The notes beneath the pieces are model-generated. The model made no database searches. It was not told where the DNA came from and was given only the letters and a program-made list of their open reading frames with translations. Shown here piece by piece: positions 9,007-18,243 of a DNA stretch of 64,000 nt (its first letter is position 1; each line of letters opens with the position of its first letter). Both the position numbers and the translations under genes were made by a program. Source of the stretch: Nostoc sp. FACHB-110 (lineage in GTDB: Bacteria; Cyanobacteriota; Cyanobacteriia; Cyanobacteriales; Nostocaceae); the NCBI RefSeq assembly GCF_014697425.1, contig NZ_JACJRU010000026.1, positions 44,736 through 108,735 of the forward strand. The letters run 5' to 3'.

Positions 9007-10389
9007 ATGTCTACACAGAATAACTTTTCTACCCAAAAGAAAGCTGAAAACCGCAAAACTAATTGCGAATATTTTCAGAAATCCCGCTTAAAACCTGTAC
9101 AACTAATGATTTTTTTGTTAGCTACAGGATTATTAACAATAAGTTGCGGCTCTTTACCGAAAGAAGCAGCTGAAGCCCAGTCAAAAAATCGAGCGGGAGA
9201 GCGGAATAGTGCCACACCAGTAGATGTGGCGATCGCTCGAACAGATATATTAGAAAAACAGCCAGAATATACAGGTACAACAATTCCCTTCCGTACCGTA
9301 TCATTGCGATCGCAAGTAGAAGCACGGTTATTATCTTTAAGCGTAGATGTCGGTGATAGCCTACGTAGAGGACAAAACATCGGCCAGTTAGATGATGCGT
9401 TGCTGTTAACAGATTTAAAACAAGCCGAAGCCGAACTCGCAGCCCAAAAATCAGAAGTAGCCAGAGCTTTAACCCAAGTCAGTAACGCCCGTGCAGAAGT
9501 AGAAAGACTGCGCTTACAACTGGTGCAAGCACAAGCCGATTCTGAAAGACAACAAAGATTATACAAAGAAGGTGCGATCGCCGAGCAAACAGCCGAACAA
9601 GCACGCACCCAAGCCCAAACAGCCGCCCAAGCCTTGCGGGCAGCTAATGAGCAAGTCCGTACAGAACAACAAGCCGTCGCCGCCGCCCAAGGCAGAGTTC
9701 TGGCACAACAAGCCGTCGTCGCCCAAGCCAAAGAACGACGCTCTTACTCCCGACTAATTTCCCCCATCAGTGGCGTAGTTACCAGCAAAGTTACAGAACC
9801 GGGCAACCTGTTGCAAGCAGGCTCTGAAGTTATTCAAATTGGTGACTTTAGCCGCGTCAAAGTCGTAGTCCAGGTTTCGGAATTAGAACTAGCAAAAATT
9901 AAACCAGGGCAATCAGTACAAGTACGGTTAGATGCCTTTGCTGACAAAACATTAACAGGTAGAGTTACACGCATCTCTCCCGCCGCCGATGCTACGGCTC
10001 GCCTCATCCCTGTAGAAGTCGAAATTCCCAACACTGGCAATAATATCGGTAGCGGACTTCTAGCCAGAGTTAATTTTGAAAACCAAACACAACCGCGAGT
10101 CGTCGTCGCCCAAACTGCCATTCAAACCCAAGCCAATAATCAGCAAAATCAGACAAATGGCACTGTATTTGTAGTTTCAGACAGTCAAAATCAGCCAAAA
10201 GTGACAGCACGTACTGTCACCTTGGGCAAAAAAGCTGATAGCAAAGTCGAAATCTTATCTGGTTTGCAACCTGGAGAACGCTACGTAGTACGTAGTGGTA
10301 GACCGTTAAAAGATGGCAACCCTGTACGCTTATCGATTCTCTCAGAAACAACAGAATCGAATTCTACACCCCGTGGAACCAGAAATTAA
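9007..10389 (+). CDS. RND efflux periplasmic adaptor (HlyD/MFP family) lipoprotein
   Basis: 460 residues from the ATG at 9007. The frame is open from an ATG at 8938, but the extra 23 residues look like leader and neither start has a strong ribosome binding site. A hydrophobic segment and lipobox (LLTISC, Cys47 from this start) indicate a lipoprotein. The mature part has the adaptor order: a beta-barrel/lipoyl half (VSLRSQVEARLLSLSVDVGDSL), a long Gln/Ala-rich coiled-coil hairpin (about residues 135-230), the second lipoyl half (ISPISGVVTSKVTEPG) and the membrane-proximal domain ending LQPGERYVVRSG. It bridges an inner-membrane RND pump to an outer-membrane channel. The pump gene follows 156 bases downstream; no TolC-like gene is in the window. 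Confidence 0.9.
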   Translation: MSTQNNFSTQKKAENRKTNCEYFQKSRLKPVQLMIFLLATGLLTISCGSLPKEAAEAQSKNRAGERNSATPVDVAIARTDILEKQPEYTGTTIPFRTVSLRSQVEARLLSLSVDVGDSLRRGQNIGQLDDALLLTDLKQAEAELAAQKSEVARALTQVSNARAEVERLRLQLVQAQADSERQQRLYKEGAIAEQTAEQARTQAQTAAQALRAANEQVRTEQQAVAAAQGRVLAQQAVVAQAKERRSYSRLISPISGVVTSKVTEPGNLLQAGSEVIQIGDFSRVKVVVQVSELELAKIKPGQSVQVRLDAFADKTLTGRVTRISPAADATARLIPVEVEIPNTGNNIGSGLLARVNFENQTQPRVVVAQTAIQTQANNQQNQTNGTVFVVSDSQNQPKVTARTVTLGKKADSKVEILSGLQPGERYVVRSGRPLKDGNPVRLSILSETTESNSTPRGTRN

Positions 10390-10545
10390 CATCTTAGAAA
10401 CTGACGTATAAAAACTAACAATCAAGTAATTGATTCAGGATGCAGGGGTATAAGTATTCACAACCATTAATCCCCGACACCCAATCTCAATCATCAATCT
10501 TGATGCGTAAGTGTTTGTTCAGGTTGAATTTGGAGCGCAGTCATC

Positions 10546-13500
10546 ATGCAGCAAGTCCAGAAAAGCGGCGGATTTAGTATTAGTGCCATCTCAATTCGCC
10601 AACATATCGGTACGCTCATGCTTACCCTAGCGGTAATCGTTATGGGTGTATTCTTTATCATTAAACTTCCAGTAGATTTACTACCATCAATTACCTACCC
10701 CCGGATTGGGGTACGCTTAGAAGCACCTGGAATTTCCCCAGAAGTGGCAATTGATGAAGTCACTAAGCCTTTAGAAGAAGCCTTTTCCGCTACCGAAGGT
10801 GTAGTACAAGTATTTTCCCAAACCCGTGAGGGGCAAGTTAGTTTAGATTTATACTTTCAACCGGGCGGTAATATTGACCAAGCTTTAAATGATGCGACAG
10901 CAGCCTTTAACCGCGCCAGAGGGACTTTACCAGACACCATAGAAGAACCACGCATATTTAAAGTAGATCCTTCCCAGTTACCTGTTTATGAAATGGCGTT
11001 AACTTCACCAACTTTGCAAGGTGTTGATTTACGCGTTTTTGCCGAAGAAGAACTCGCCCGTGAACTAGGTGTTGTTCCTGGGGTAGCTGGGGTAGATGTA
11101 TCAGGAGGAGTACCCGAAGAAGTCAGAGTCAATATAGATTTAAACCGTCTGCAAGCTTTGGGTGTAGGTTTAACAGATGTTTTAGATGAATTAAGAGACC
11201 GCAACCAAGATATTTCCGGTGGTCGAATTTTAGGGCAGAATTCTGAACCTTTAACTCGGACTGTGGGCAGGTTTCGCAGTGCAGAAGAATTGCGTGATTT
11301 ATCCTTTGAAGTATCTGCGGCTAATACGAGCAATACTCAGTCAACAGTTCCGCGTCGCCGCGTTTATCTGCGAGACTTTGCCGAAGTCATAGACGGCTCA
11401 GAATTACAAAGGGTTTTCGTTTCTTTGAATGGTGAACCAGCCGTCAAAGTCAGTATTCAAAAACAACCAGATGCTAATACTATCAACGTCGTTGATGGTG
11501 TAAGAAAACGTGTAGAAGAACTGCGTCAGTCTGGTGTGATTCCTGAAGGAACCGTGATTACTGCGACTTTGGATGAATCACGGTTTATCCGTAATTCTAT
11601 ATCTAATGTTACTAGTTCTGGGTTAATTGGGACATTACTCGCAGCGATCGCAGTTCTCCTATTCCTAGGTTCCATCAGACAAACTTTGATCATTGTCCTC
11701 GCTATACCTTTAGCCAGCCTCGCCGCAATTATCTTGATGGGTTTGTTTGGCTTATCCCTGAACGTTTTTAGTTTGGGTGGTTTAGCCTTGGGTGTGGGTA
11801 TTGTGGTGGATAACTCCATCGTTATGTTAGAAAACATTGCCGAAGGTGTGGGTATGACACCAGGCAAAAGTAACCGAAGCAAATTAAACCAGCAACAATT
11901 AATCAATCAATCAGAACAAAGTAGCCGCGAAGTAGAATCAGCCTTAGTAGCTTCAACCAGTACCAACTTAGTCGCAGTATTGCCATTTTTGCTGATTGGT
12001 GGGTTTATCGCCCTGCTATTTAATGAATTAATTTTGACAATTAGCTTTTCCGTCGCAGCTTCGATTTTAATTGCTGTTACCGTTGTGCCGATGATGGCAT
12101 CTCGAATGCTGGGATGGAAATTTTCGAGCCGTTTGAGTGAATTTTGGCTACTCAAAGAATTTAATCGCCGCTTTGATGCTGCTACCAGAGGATATGGCGG
12201 CTTTTTAAGTATGATATTACGCTGGCGGATCATTACAGTTGCGATCGCCCTCCTTTTATTTGGTGGCGGTAGTTTGTGGATGGCTCCCCAAATTCCCCAA
12301 GAAATCCTCCCTAGAATTAATACCGGACAAGCTAACTTAAACGCTCAGTTTCCTCCAGGAACACCTTTGGAAACTAACCTCAAAGTCATGAATGCGGTAG
12401 ATGAAATTCTTCGCAACCAACCAGAAACAGAATATATCTTTTCTACCTCTGGCGGAGCCTTATTTGGTAATACCACCAACGCCAACCCTTTACGCGGTAC
12501 TAGCAACATTACCCTCAAATCTGGTACAGATGTTGAGGCTTACGTGGAAAGAGTCACCCAAGAACTTGACAAATTAAACTTAGCCGGAATTCGCCTGCGC
12601 CTTTCCCCTGGGCAAGTACGAGGTTTAATTCTCAATAACTCCCCTGTACGTGGTGCGGACGTTGACGTAATTCTCCAAGGTAACAACCCAAACACCTTAC
12701 AACAAGCTGGTCGTCAAGTCTTAGCCGCCTTAGAAGAACAAGCCACCCTCGCCCGATTTCGTCCCGATGCTGATGAGCGCCAACCAGAAATTCAAATTCT
12801 GCCAGACTGGGAGCGTGTTGCCGCCTTGGGTTTAACTACTACAGACATTGGCGATACTATTCAAACTGCCTTAGAAGGTAGCGTTCCCACCCAATTACAA
12901 CGCGGCAACCGCTTAGTAGATGTCCGCGTCAAGTTAAATGAAACAGATGTGCAAACCCCATCTCAGTTAGAAAGATTGCCGTTGTTTGTCGATAATAATC
13001 ATCAAGTCCGCTTAAGTGATGTTGCCAAAATTGTCGAAGGACAAGCACCCGGAGAAATTCAGCGCATCAACCAGCGTCAAGTTGTCATCTTAGCTGGGAA
13101 TTTAACCGAGGGTGCAAGTTTAAGCCAAGCCATAGAACAGGTCAGAGGCGTAATTAATAATCTTGATTTACCAGAAGGTGTGAGCGTTTTACCTAGTGCC
13201 GCCGCCGAATCAAATCAACAACTCCAAAGTTCGCTGCAACTATTAGGTGGATTAGCAACATTTCTAGTATTTGTCGTCATGGCAGTGCAGTACAATTCCC
13301 TCATCGACCCTTTAGTAATTATGTTTACCATTCCCTTAGCATTAGCTGGGGGGATTTTCGGTCTGTATATTACTAAAACTGCGATTGGTGCTACCGTCAT
13401 TGTCGGTGCAGTTTTGCTAGTAGGTATTGTCGTGAACAATGCCATCATCATGGTCGAGTTAGCCAACCAACTTCGAGAAAGAGACAATATCGACCGCAAA

Positions 13501-13779
13501 ACAGCAATTTTACAAGCTGCACCTCAACGCTTAAGACCTGTACTCATGACTACTATTACCACAGTGTTAGGGATGTTTCCCTTAGCATTGGGAATTGGCG
13601 AAGGATCTGAATTTTTGCAGCCCTTGGGTGTAGTTGTGTTTTCTGGCTTATCCTTAGCAACTGTACTAACACTGTTTATTATTCCGTGTTTTTACACACT
13701 GCTGCACGATATTTTAGATTTCGGTTGGCTCAAGCCAATACTCAACAAGTTTGATAAGTGGAAGAAAAGATATTACTAA
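10546..13779 (+). CDS. RND efflux pump inner-membrane permease (AcrB/HAE1 type)
   Basis: 1077 residues, the full length of hydrophobe/amphiphile RND pumps. The first membrane helix (GTLMLTLAVIVMGVFFI) is followed by the ITYPRIGVRLEAPGISPEVAIDEVTKPLEEA porter region. A block of helices at about residues 345-530 includes LGVGIVVDNSIVMLENI, where Asp is the expected proton-relay residue. A second porter half and a second helix block (about 900-1060) complete the internal duplication, with VGIVVNNAIIMVELAN mirroring the first. It uses the proton gradient to export substrates from the periplasm or membrane. It is co-directional with the adaptor gene and probably forms one pump with it. The substrate cannot be inferred. 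Confidence 0.92.
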   Translation: MQQVQKSGGFSISAISIRQHIGTLMLTLAVIVMGVFFIIKLPVDLLPSITYPRIGVRLEAPGISPEVAIDEVTKPLEEAFSATEGVVQVFSQTREGQVSLDLYFQPGGNIDQALNDATAAFNRARGTLPDTIEEPRIFKVDPSQLPVYEMALTSPTLQGVDLRVFAEEELARELGVVPGVAGVDVSGGVPEEVRVNIDLNRLQALGVGLTDVLDELRDRNQDISGGRILGQNSEPLTRTVGRFRSAEELRDLSFEVSAANTSNTQSTVPRRRVYLRDFAEVIDGSELQRVFVSLNGEPAVKVSIQKQPDANTINVVDGVRKRVEELRQSGVIPEGTVITATLDESRFIRNSISNVTSSGLIGTLLAAIAVLLFLGSIRQTLIIVLAIPLASLAAIILMGLFGLSLNVFSLGGLALGVGIVVDNSIVMLENIAEGVGMTPGKSNRSKLNQQQLINQSEQSSREVESALVASTSTNLVAVLPFLLIGGFIALLFNELILTISFSVAASILIAVTVVPMMASRMLGWKFSSRLSEFWLLKEFNRRFDAATRGYGGFLSMILRWRIITVAIALLLFGGGSLWMAPQIPQEILPRINTGQANLNAQFPPGTPLETNLKVMNAVDEILRNQPETEYIFSTSGGALFGNTTNANPLRGTSNITLKSGTDVEAYVERVTQELDKLNLAGIRLRLSPGQVRGLILNNSPVRGADVDVILQGNNPNTLQQAGRQVLAALEEQATLARFRPDADERQPEIQILPDWERVAALGLTTTDIGDTIQTALEGSVPTQLQRGNRLVDVRVKLNETDVQTPSQLERLPLFVDNNHQVRLSDVAKIVEGQAPGEIQRINQRQVVILAGNLTEGASLSQAIEQVRGVINNLDLPEGVSVLPSAAAESNQQLQSSLQLLGGLATFLVFVVMAVQYNSLIDPLVIMFTIPLALAGGIFGLYITKTAIGATVIVGAVLLVGIVVNNAIIMVELANQLRERDNIDRKTAILQAAPQRLRPVLMTTITTVLGMFPLALGIGEGSEFLQPLGVVVFSGLSLATVLTLFIIPCFYTLLHDILDFGWLKPILNKFDKWKKRYY

Positions 13780-13810
13780 CATCAGGTGGCAATTACATCA
13801 AACTCTTGTA

Positions 13811-13831
13811 GGGTGGACATGTTGTCCGCCC
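13811..13831. repeat. Inverted repeat downstream of the RND permease gene
   Basis: GGGTGGACA and TGTCCGCCC form a 9-bp stem with one G-T wobble and a 3-base loop. No T-run follows. This looks like a short interspersed hairpin repeat of the kind common in these cyanobacteria; a transcript-end role is possible. Confidence 0.5.
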
Positions 13832-13920
13832 ATTTGATGCAATAGCAATTCTATGAGCAGCTGCACTGTATAAATCTTCTAGAGACGTTATCTACAAAGT
13901 CTTTCAAACAACCGATTAAT

Positions 13921-14859
13921 TCAATGCAACACAAATTTACGAACATGAGAATTTTGTGATGGAGAACGCCGTAAAAAAATAGCAGATATCAAAAGTCGCC
14001 ATGCTTTTGGCGAAAAGATAGCTTTATCTAACATTGACAGAAAGTTGGACAAATTTTTCTGCTTTAGGGCGACAAAAGCCCAATGAAGCTTTAAATAATT
14101 CTTGATATCTTTTAACTTTGGGATATGTTGACGATATTTTTCGTTAACCAAAGCGTAAATTTTTTCTTTAATCAAAATATTAGTATCTAAGCGTTTAGCA
14201 ACCGCGAACTTATAATTATAAGCTCCTGACCAAATAGTCCGGTAAGCTAAACATTGATTAATAAAAATTGCATCACCAAATTGAGCAATTCTCAGCCAAG
14301 AATCTATATCATCACAATTAGCATCAAGTTGAGAATCCCAACCACCTGTTTGACAAAAAGCATCGCGCTGACAAGCTACTTGCACAGGTGTCCCAAAAGG
14401 TAATAATTCCAACAGCATTCCGTAATGAATGTCTGCTTGGGGAACATAAAAAGCTGAACCTGGGCCAAGTTGAGGTGTGCGATGAAGTTCCACTTCATGT
14501 TCATCCACCTGCGCCGCAATACAAGAGCAAATCACAGCATTTGGATGAAGCGCGATCGCCTTCATCATTTCTTCGATACAATTAGCCGCTAAATAGTCGT
14601 CATCATCTAAAAATTTCACCCAGTCACCACTGGCTTTCTCTACACCTGCATTTACCGTTGCTGCATGACCTTGATTAGTTTCATTGCGATGGTAAACTAC
14701 TGCATCACCTAAACTCGCTACATAAGCTGCTGTCTCATCAGAAGAACAATCATCAGCGACAATCACCTCGCAAGGAATTGTCTGATTAAGTACCGAATCA
14801 ACTGCTCTACGTAGTAAGCTGACGCGGTTATAAGTAGTGATAACAACACTAAATTTCAT
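13921..14859 (-). CDS. Family 2 glycosyltransferase
   Basis: 312 residues from the second Met (MKFSVVITTYNR), which is the canonical beginning of GT-A family 2 enzymes; the frame extends 7 residues further to 14880. Recognisable elements are SVVITTYNRVSLLRRAVDSVLNQT (nucleotide-sugar binding start), VIVADDCSSDET (first Asp pair) and WVKFLDDDDYL (metal-binding DXD-type motif). A late W..AYNY.. region follows. The protein should transfer a sugar from a nucleotide donor to a glycan, lipid or protein acceptor in the cytoplasm. There is no signal peptide or transmembrane helix. It is isolated between the efflux operon and the ribosomal cluster, so the acceptor pathway cannot be assigned. Confidence 0.85.
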   Translation of the reverse strand: MKFSVVITTYNRVSLLRRAVDSVLNQTIPCEVIVADDCSSDETAAYVASLGDAVVYHRNETNQGHAATVNAGVEKASGDWVKFLDDDDYLAANCIEEMMKAIALHPNAVICSCIAAQVDEHEVELHRTPQLGPGSAFYVPQADIHYGMLLELLPFGTPVQVACQRDAFCQTGGWDSQLDANCDDIDSWLRIAQFGDAIFINQCLAYRTIWSGAYNYKFAVAKRLDTNILIKEKIYALVNEKYRQHIPKLKDIKNYLKLHWAFVALKQKNLSNFLSMLDKAIFSPKAWRLLISAIFLRRSPSQNSHVRKFVLH

Positions 14860-15091
14860 AAAAATCACAGCCGTAGTCAAGCTGTAAGTAATATACCTTC
14901 CATTTTCAATGACTTATACTAATTCTCCGTAAAGATCCACTTGATTTTTTAAACAAATCCTTTTATGCCAACTGCGGATGAAATTTTTATTCAGGATAAT
15001 AAAAATTCTATATTGTTTCATAACAGTAGACTGAAAGCCGATTCTCGATTTATTATGGATGATTGTGAGTTTTTAAAGCAGATAGGCGGCT

Positions 15092-15454
15092 ATGAACGCT
15101 CAAGAGATCATCCGCTCCATTGAAGCGGAACAGCTAAAATCAAATTTGCCCGATATTTATATCGGCGATACTGTCAAAGTCGGTGTCAAAATCAAAGAAG
15201 GCGATAAATACCGCGTACAACCCTACGAAGGCGTTGTCATTGCCAAGCGCAACGGCGGTATTAACGAAACTATTACCGTTCGCCGTGTATTCCAAGGGGT
15301 AGGTGTAGAGCGAGTGTTCTTATTACACTCTCCGCGCATCGACAGCATTAAAGTGGTACGTCGTGGTAAAGTACGTCGTGCTAAACTTTACTACCTGCGC
15401 GATCGCGTTGGTAAAGCCACCCGGATCAAGCAACGCTTTGATCGTCCTTTGTAA
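15092..15454 (+). CDS. rplS: 50S ribosomal protein L19
   Basis: 120 residues, the usual length. The protein has the L19 core: PDIYIGDTVKVGVKIKEGDKYRVQPYEGVVIAKRNGG, then TITVRRVFQGVGVERVFLLHSP and VVRRGKVRRAKLYYLRDR. L19 sits at the 30S-50S interface of the ribosome. It stands upstream of tRNA-Trp and secE in the same direction, an arrangement often seen in cyanobacteria, where rplS heads the cluster leading into secE-nusG-rplK-rplA. Confidence 0.97.
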   Translation: MNAQEIIRSIEAEQLKSNLPDIYIGDTVKVGVKIKEGDKYRVQPYEGVVIAKRNGGINETITVRRVFQGVGVERVFLLHSPRIDSIKVVRRGKVRRAKLYYLRDRVGKATRIKQRFDRPL

Positions 15455-15604
15455 TTTTTGGCTCAGGGTATGAGAGAAATCTCAATTAACAAGCGGCTTT
15501 TGCCGCTAAGTTGATCCCTCGACAAAAATCATGTACAATCAAAATCGCAATTGCGTTAAACTAGATAAAAGTTCAGCGCAATCACCGAATCCAAACCAAC
15601 CTGT

Positions 15605-15677
15605 GCGCTCTTAGTTCAGTTGGTAGAACGCAGGTCTCCAAAACCTGATGTCGGGGGTTCAAGTCCTCCAGGGCGCG
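15605..15677 (+). tRNA. trnW: tRNA-Trp (anticodon CCA)
   Basis: 73-base cloverleaf. The acceptor arms GCGCTCT and AGGGCGC pair over 7 bp with one G-T wobble. The anticodon loop reads CTCCAAA with a CCA anticodon, and the T arm contains GGGTTCAAGTCC. The CCA 3' end is not encoded. Located between rplS and secE, the common bacterial position for this tRNA. Confidence 0.96.
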
Positions 15678-15695
15678 CTCGCAAGCAAAAACAAA

Positions 15696-15748
15696 ACCCG
15701 AAACAATAGCACTTCTATCTACCGTAGTTAGTGCTGATGATTTCGGGT
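15696..15748 (+). terminator. Long hairpin between tRNA-Trp and secE
   Basis: ACCCGAAA pairs with TTTCGGGT (8 bp), with an inner AGCACT/AGTGCT stem. The 3' side is followed by a TATACTTGTTTTA tract, a weak U-rich tail. It may terminate the rplS/tRNA transcript or act as a processing structure before secE. The pairing is seen; the function is inferred. Confidence 0.5.
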
Positions 15749-15865
15749 ATACTTGTTTTATACATTAGAGAATTTTTGCTGCAAGTCAGCAGGCTGGAAT
15801 CAAAGCTGTAAACCTGAGGTTACACTCAACAGGATATAGCTGTACAAGAAACGGGGGGATAAACA

Positions 15866-16087
15866 GTGGCTAAAAAAAATGAAGCTGAAATGCCAGAAAA
15901 CACTGGCGGTCTAAACATCCAAAACTTTTTTCAAGGTACAAAAGAAGAACTTGAAAAAGTAGTTTGGCCAAGTCGCAGACAGCTAGTGAGCGAATCAGCA
16001 GCCGTGTTGTTAATGGTGACTCTCTCCGCATCTCTGATTTATTTGGTGGATGGATTGTTTGCTTGGGCAGCAAAACAGGTGTTCTGA
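15866..16087 (+). CDS. secE: Preprotein translocase subunit SecE
   Basis: 73 residues from a GTG start, with the purine-rich GGGGGGAT just upstream. This is the short cyanobacterial/plastid form with a single membrane helix. FFQGTKEELEKVVWPSRRQLV is the conserved amphipathic SecE motif, followed by the helix ESAAVLLMVTLSASLIYLVDGLF. SecE stabilises SecY in the membrane protein-conducting channel. The stop overlaps the nusG start by one base (TGATG), so the two are translationally coupled. Confidence 0.95.
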   Translation: MAKKNEAEMPENTGGLNIQNFFQGTKEELEKVVWPSRRQLVSESAAVLLMVTLSASLIYLVDGLFAWAAKQVF

Positions 16088-16719
16088 TGACTTTTGCAAC
16101 AGACGACCCACTTAACTCAAATTTGCAGTCAGAGGAAACAGCAGAAGCAGCGCTCAAAGAAGCGCGGTGGTATGCAGTGCAAGTAGCCTCCGGCTGTGAA
16201 AAACGCGTCAAAACAAACTTGGAACAACGCATCCAAACCTTTGACGTTGCCGACAAAATCATTCAAGTCGAAATTCCACATACGCCAGCAGTCAAAATTC
16301 GGAAAGATGGCAGTCGCCAGCATACAGAAGAAAAAGTTTTTCCTGGTTATGTGCTAGTCAGAATGGTGATGAATGATGATACATGGCAGGTAGTTCGTAA
16401 CACCTCTCATGTGATCAACTTCGTAGGCGCAGAACAAAAACGTGGCAGTGCCAAAGGTCGTGGTCACGTTAAACCAGTACCTCTGAGTTACTCAGAAGTA
16501 GAGCGGATATTCAAGCAAACCACCGAACAAGAGCCAGTCGTCAAAATTGACATGGCTACAGGTGATAAAATTATCGTGCTTTCTGGCCCATTTAAGGACT
16601 TTGAAGGCGAGGTGATTGAAGTCAGTCCAGAGCGTAGCAAACTTAAAGCCTTGCTCTCGATTTTTGGCCGAGATACACCCGTTGAATTGGAATTCAATCA
16701 GGTAGAAAAACAGAGCTAA
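16087..16719 (+). CDS. nusG: Transcription termination/antitermination factor NusG
   Basis: 210 residues. The start is the ATG at 16087 that overlaps the secE stop; the same frame is open further upstream inside secE but that part is not NusG-like. The NGN domain begins ARWYAVQVASGCEKRVKTNLEQRI and ends near FVGAEQ. The KOW domain is DKIIVLSGPFKDFEGEVIEVSPERSKLKALLSIFGRDTPVELEF. The protein binds the RNA polymerase clamp, modulates pausing and couples transcription to translation. The secE-nusG-rplK-rplA order is the classical one. Confidence 0.97.
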   Translation: MTFATDDPLNSNLQSEETAEAALKEARWYAVQVASGCEKRVKTNLEQRIQTFDVADKIIQVEIPHTPAVKIRKDGSRQHTEEKVFPGYVLVRMVMNDDTWQVVRNTSHVINFVGAEQKRGSAKGRGHVKPVPLSYSEVERIFKQTTEQEPVVKIDMATGDKIIVLSGPFKDFEGEVIEVSPERSKLKALLSIFGRDTPVELEFNQVEKQS

Positions 16720-16725
16720 ATACAA

Positions 16726-17151
16726 ATGGCGAAAAAAGTAGTAGCGGTCATTAAATTGGCCCTGAATGCTGGAAAAGCCAACCCAGCACCACCAGTTGGC
16801 CCGGCATTGGGTCAACATGGTGTGAACATCATGATGTTCTGCAAAGAGTACAACGCCAAAACAGCCGACCAAGCTGGTATGGTTATCCCAGTAGAAATCT
16901 CCGTTTATGAAGACCGGAGTTTTACATTTGTACTCAAAACCCCACCAGCATCAGTATTGATTCGCAAAGCCGCGAAAATCGAAAGAGGTTCCAATGAACC
17001 CAACAAAAAGAAAGTCGGTTCAATTACCAAAGCGCAATTGCGAGAAATTGCCCAAACCAAATTACCAGACCTCAACGCCAACGACATAGACGCGGCAATG
17101 AACATTGTGGCCGGAACCGCTAAAAACATGGGCGTTACCATTACTGAATAG
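16726..17151 (+). CDS. rplK: 50S ribosomal protein L11
   Basis: 141 residues, full length. The N-terminal VVAVIKLALNAGKANPAPPVGPALGQHGVNIMMFCKEYNA and the rRNA-binding C-terminal domain with GSITKAQLREIAQTKLPDLNANDIDAAMNIVAGTAKNMG are diagnostic. L11 forms the GTPase-associated centre with 23S rRNA and the L10-L7/L12 stalk, whose genes are downstream. It begins 6 bases after nusG, so it is co-transcribed with it. Confidence 0.98.
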   Translation: MAKKVVAVIKLALNAGKANPAPPVGPALGQHGVNIMMFCKEYNAKTADQAGMVIPVEISVYEDRSFTFVLKTPPASVLIRKAAKIERGSNEPNKKKVGSITKAQLREIAQTKLPDLNANDIDAAMNIVAGTAKNMGVTITE

Positions 17152-17198
17152 TACAAGCAGGCAGGAGGCAGGGGTCAGAAGGAAAGAATATAACTTCG

Positions 17199-17255
17199 CA
17201 CTCAGCACTCAGCACGCTGCTCAACGCCCCGCTACTGCTAACAGCACTCAGCACT
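17199..17255. repeat. Interspersed repeat between rplK and rplA
   Basis: CACTCAGCA-type heptamers flank an AACGCCCCGCTACTGC core. Nearly the same unit occurs in two tandem copies inside the oxoprolinase gene at 37083-37160. The repeat sits between two genes of the ribosomal operon. Confidence 0.8.
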
Positions 17256-17309
17256 TAAAAAACTATCGGGGGAGAAGCCCAGCTTCGCCAATGACCCCAG
17301 GAGAAAAAA

Positions 17310-18026
17310 ATGACAAAAAAAGTATCGCGTCGCTTGCGGGAACTGCAAGCAAAAATAGAGGACAGGGAATACGCACCCCTAGACGCTTTAGCACTACTAA
17401 AAGAAACAGCAACAGCTAAATTCCCCGAAGCTGCCGAAGCACATATCCGGTTGGGAATTGACCCGAAATATACAGACCAACAATTGCGGACAACGGTAGC
17501 ACTACCCAAAGGTACAGGACAAATTGTCCGGGTAGCAGTTATCGCCAGAGGTGAAAAAGTCACAGAAGCAACTAACGCTGGTGCTGATATTGTTGGTTCG
17601 GAAGAATTGATTGACGAAATCCAAAAAGGCATGATGGATTTCGATAAACTAATTGCTACGCCAGATGTCATGCCACAGGTAGCGAAACTAGGTAAATTAC
17701 TAGGCCCTCGTGGTTTGATGCCATCACCCAAAGGTGGTACAGTCACATTTGACATTGCAAGTGCGATCGCCGAATTCAAAGCTGGTAAATTAGAATTCCG
17801 GGCTGACCGTACAGGTATTGTTCATGTTATGTTTGGTAAGGCAGGTTTCTCCCCAGAAGATTTGTTAGTAAACTTGAAGGCGTTGCAAGAAACAATTGAC
17901 CGTAACCGTCCTTCAGGCGCAAAAGGCCGCTATTGGCGCAGCTTCTATGTGTCTGCTACTATGGGGCCTGCAATTAAAGTTGACATCACAGCTTTACGGG
18001 ATTTAAAACTGACTGAAGCTGCATAA
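17310..18026 (+). CDS. rplA: 50S ribosomal protein L1
   Basis: 238 residues, typical length. Recognisable L1 segments are KVSRRLRELQAKIEDREYAPLDALALLKETATAKFPE, RIAVIARGEKVTEATNAGADIVG-type text (here VRVAVIARGEKVTEA), DVMPQVAKLGKLLGPRGLMPSPKGGTV and FRADRTGIVHVMFGK. L1 binds 23S rRNA helices 76-78 at the E-site stalk. In many bacteria it also represses its own L11-L1 mRNA. The preceding 158 bases carry an interspersed repeat rather than a recognised regulatory fold. Confidence 0.98.
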   Translation: MTKKVSRRLRELQAKIEDREYAPLDALALLKETATAKFPEAAEAHIRLGIDPKYTDQQLRTTVALPKGTGQIVRVAVIARGEKVTEATNAGADIVGSEELIDEIQKGMMDFDKLIATPDVMPQVAKLGKLLGPRGLMPSPKGGTVTFDIASAIAEFKAGKLEFRADRTGIVHVMFGKAGFSPEDLLVNLKALQETIDRNRPSGAKGRYWRSFYVSATMGPAIKVDITALRDLKLTEAA

Positions 18027-18103
18027 GAAATGGGAATAGGGTTGAGGGAGTAGGAGAGCAAAAGCCTACTCCCAACTCGCCACTTCCCCAAAAACTAAAT
18101 AGT

Positions 18104-18243
18104 TCAAACCGGAGACAGCAGGTGCGAATAGCTTAATGTCCTGCCGAGGTAAAAACTCTCATTACCTGAAGTACTACCCAAAAGGTGTAGGCGCTACAGC
18201 GTCAAGAGTTTTGCTGCGAACCCCGGTTAAAAAAACTGGGGTT
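18104..18243 (+). promoter_or_regulatory. Ribosomal protein L10 leader with attenuator-like hairpin
   Basis: The leader contains GAGACAGCAGGTG, GCTTAATGTCCTGCCGAGGT and the spacing typical of L10 leaders, the mRNA structure bound by the L10(L12)4 complex for autogenous control. It ends in a hairpin at 18219-18243 (AACCCCGGTT/AACTGGGGTT, one G-T wobble, 5-base A loop) followed by TATTGTTTTT, consistent with a transcription attenuator. It sits 76 bases upstream of rplJ. The motif is seen; the regulation follows from the known family. Confidence 0.8.

Noticed and set aside
13811..13831. Terminator for the RND operon
   Set aside because: The stem is clear but there is no T-run, so it is listed only as an inverted repeat.
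15964..16086. Longer N-terminus for NusG starting inside secE
   Set aside because: The extra 41 residues are the out-of-frame reading of secE; the ATG at 16087 overlapping the secE stop gives a normal NusG.
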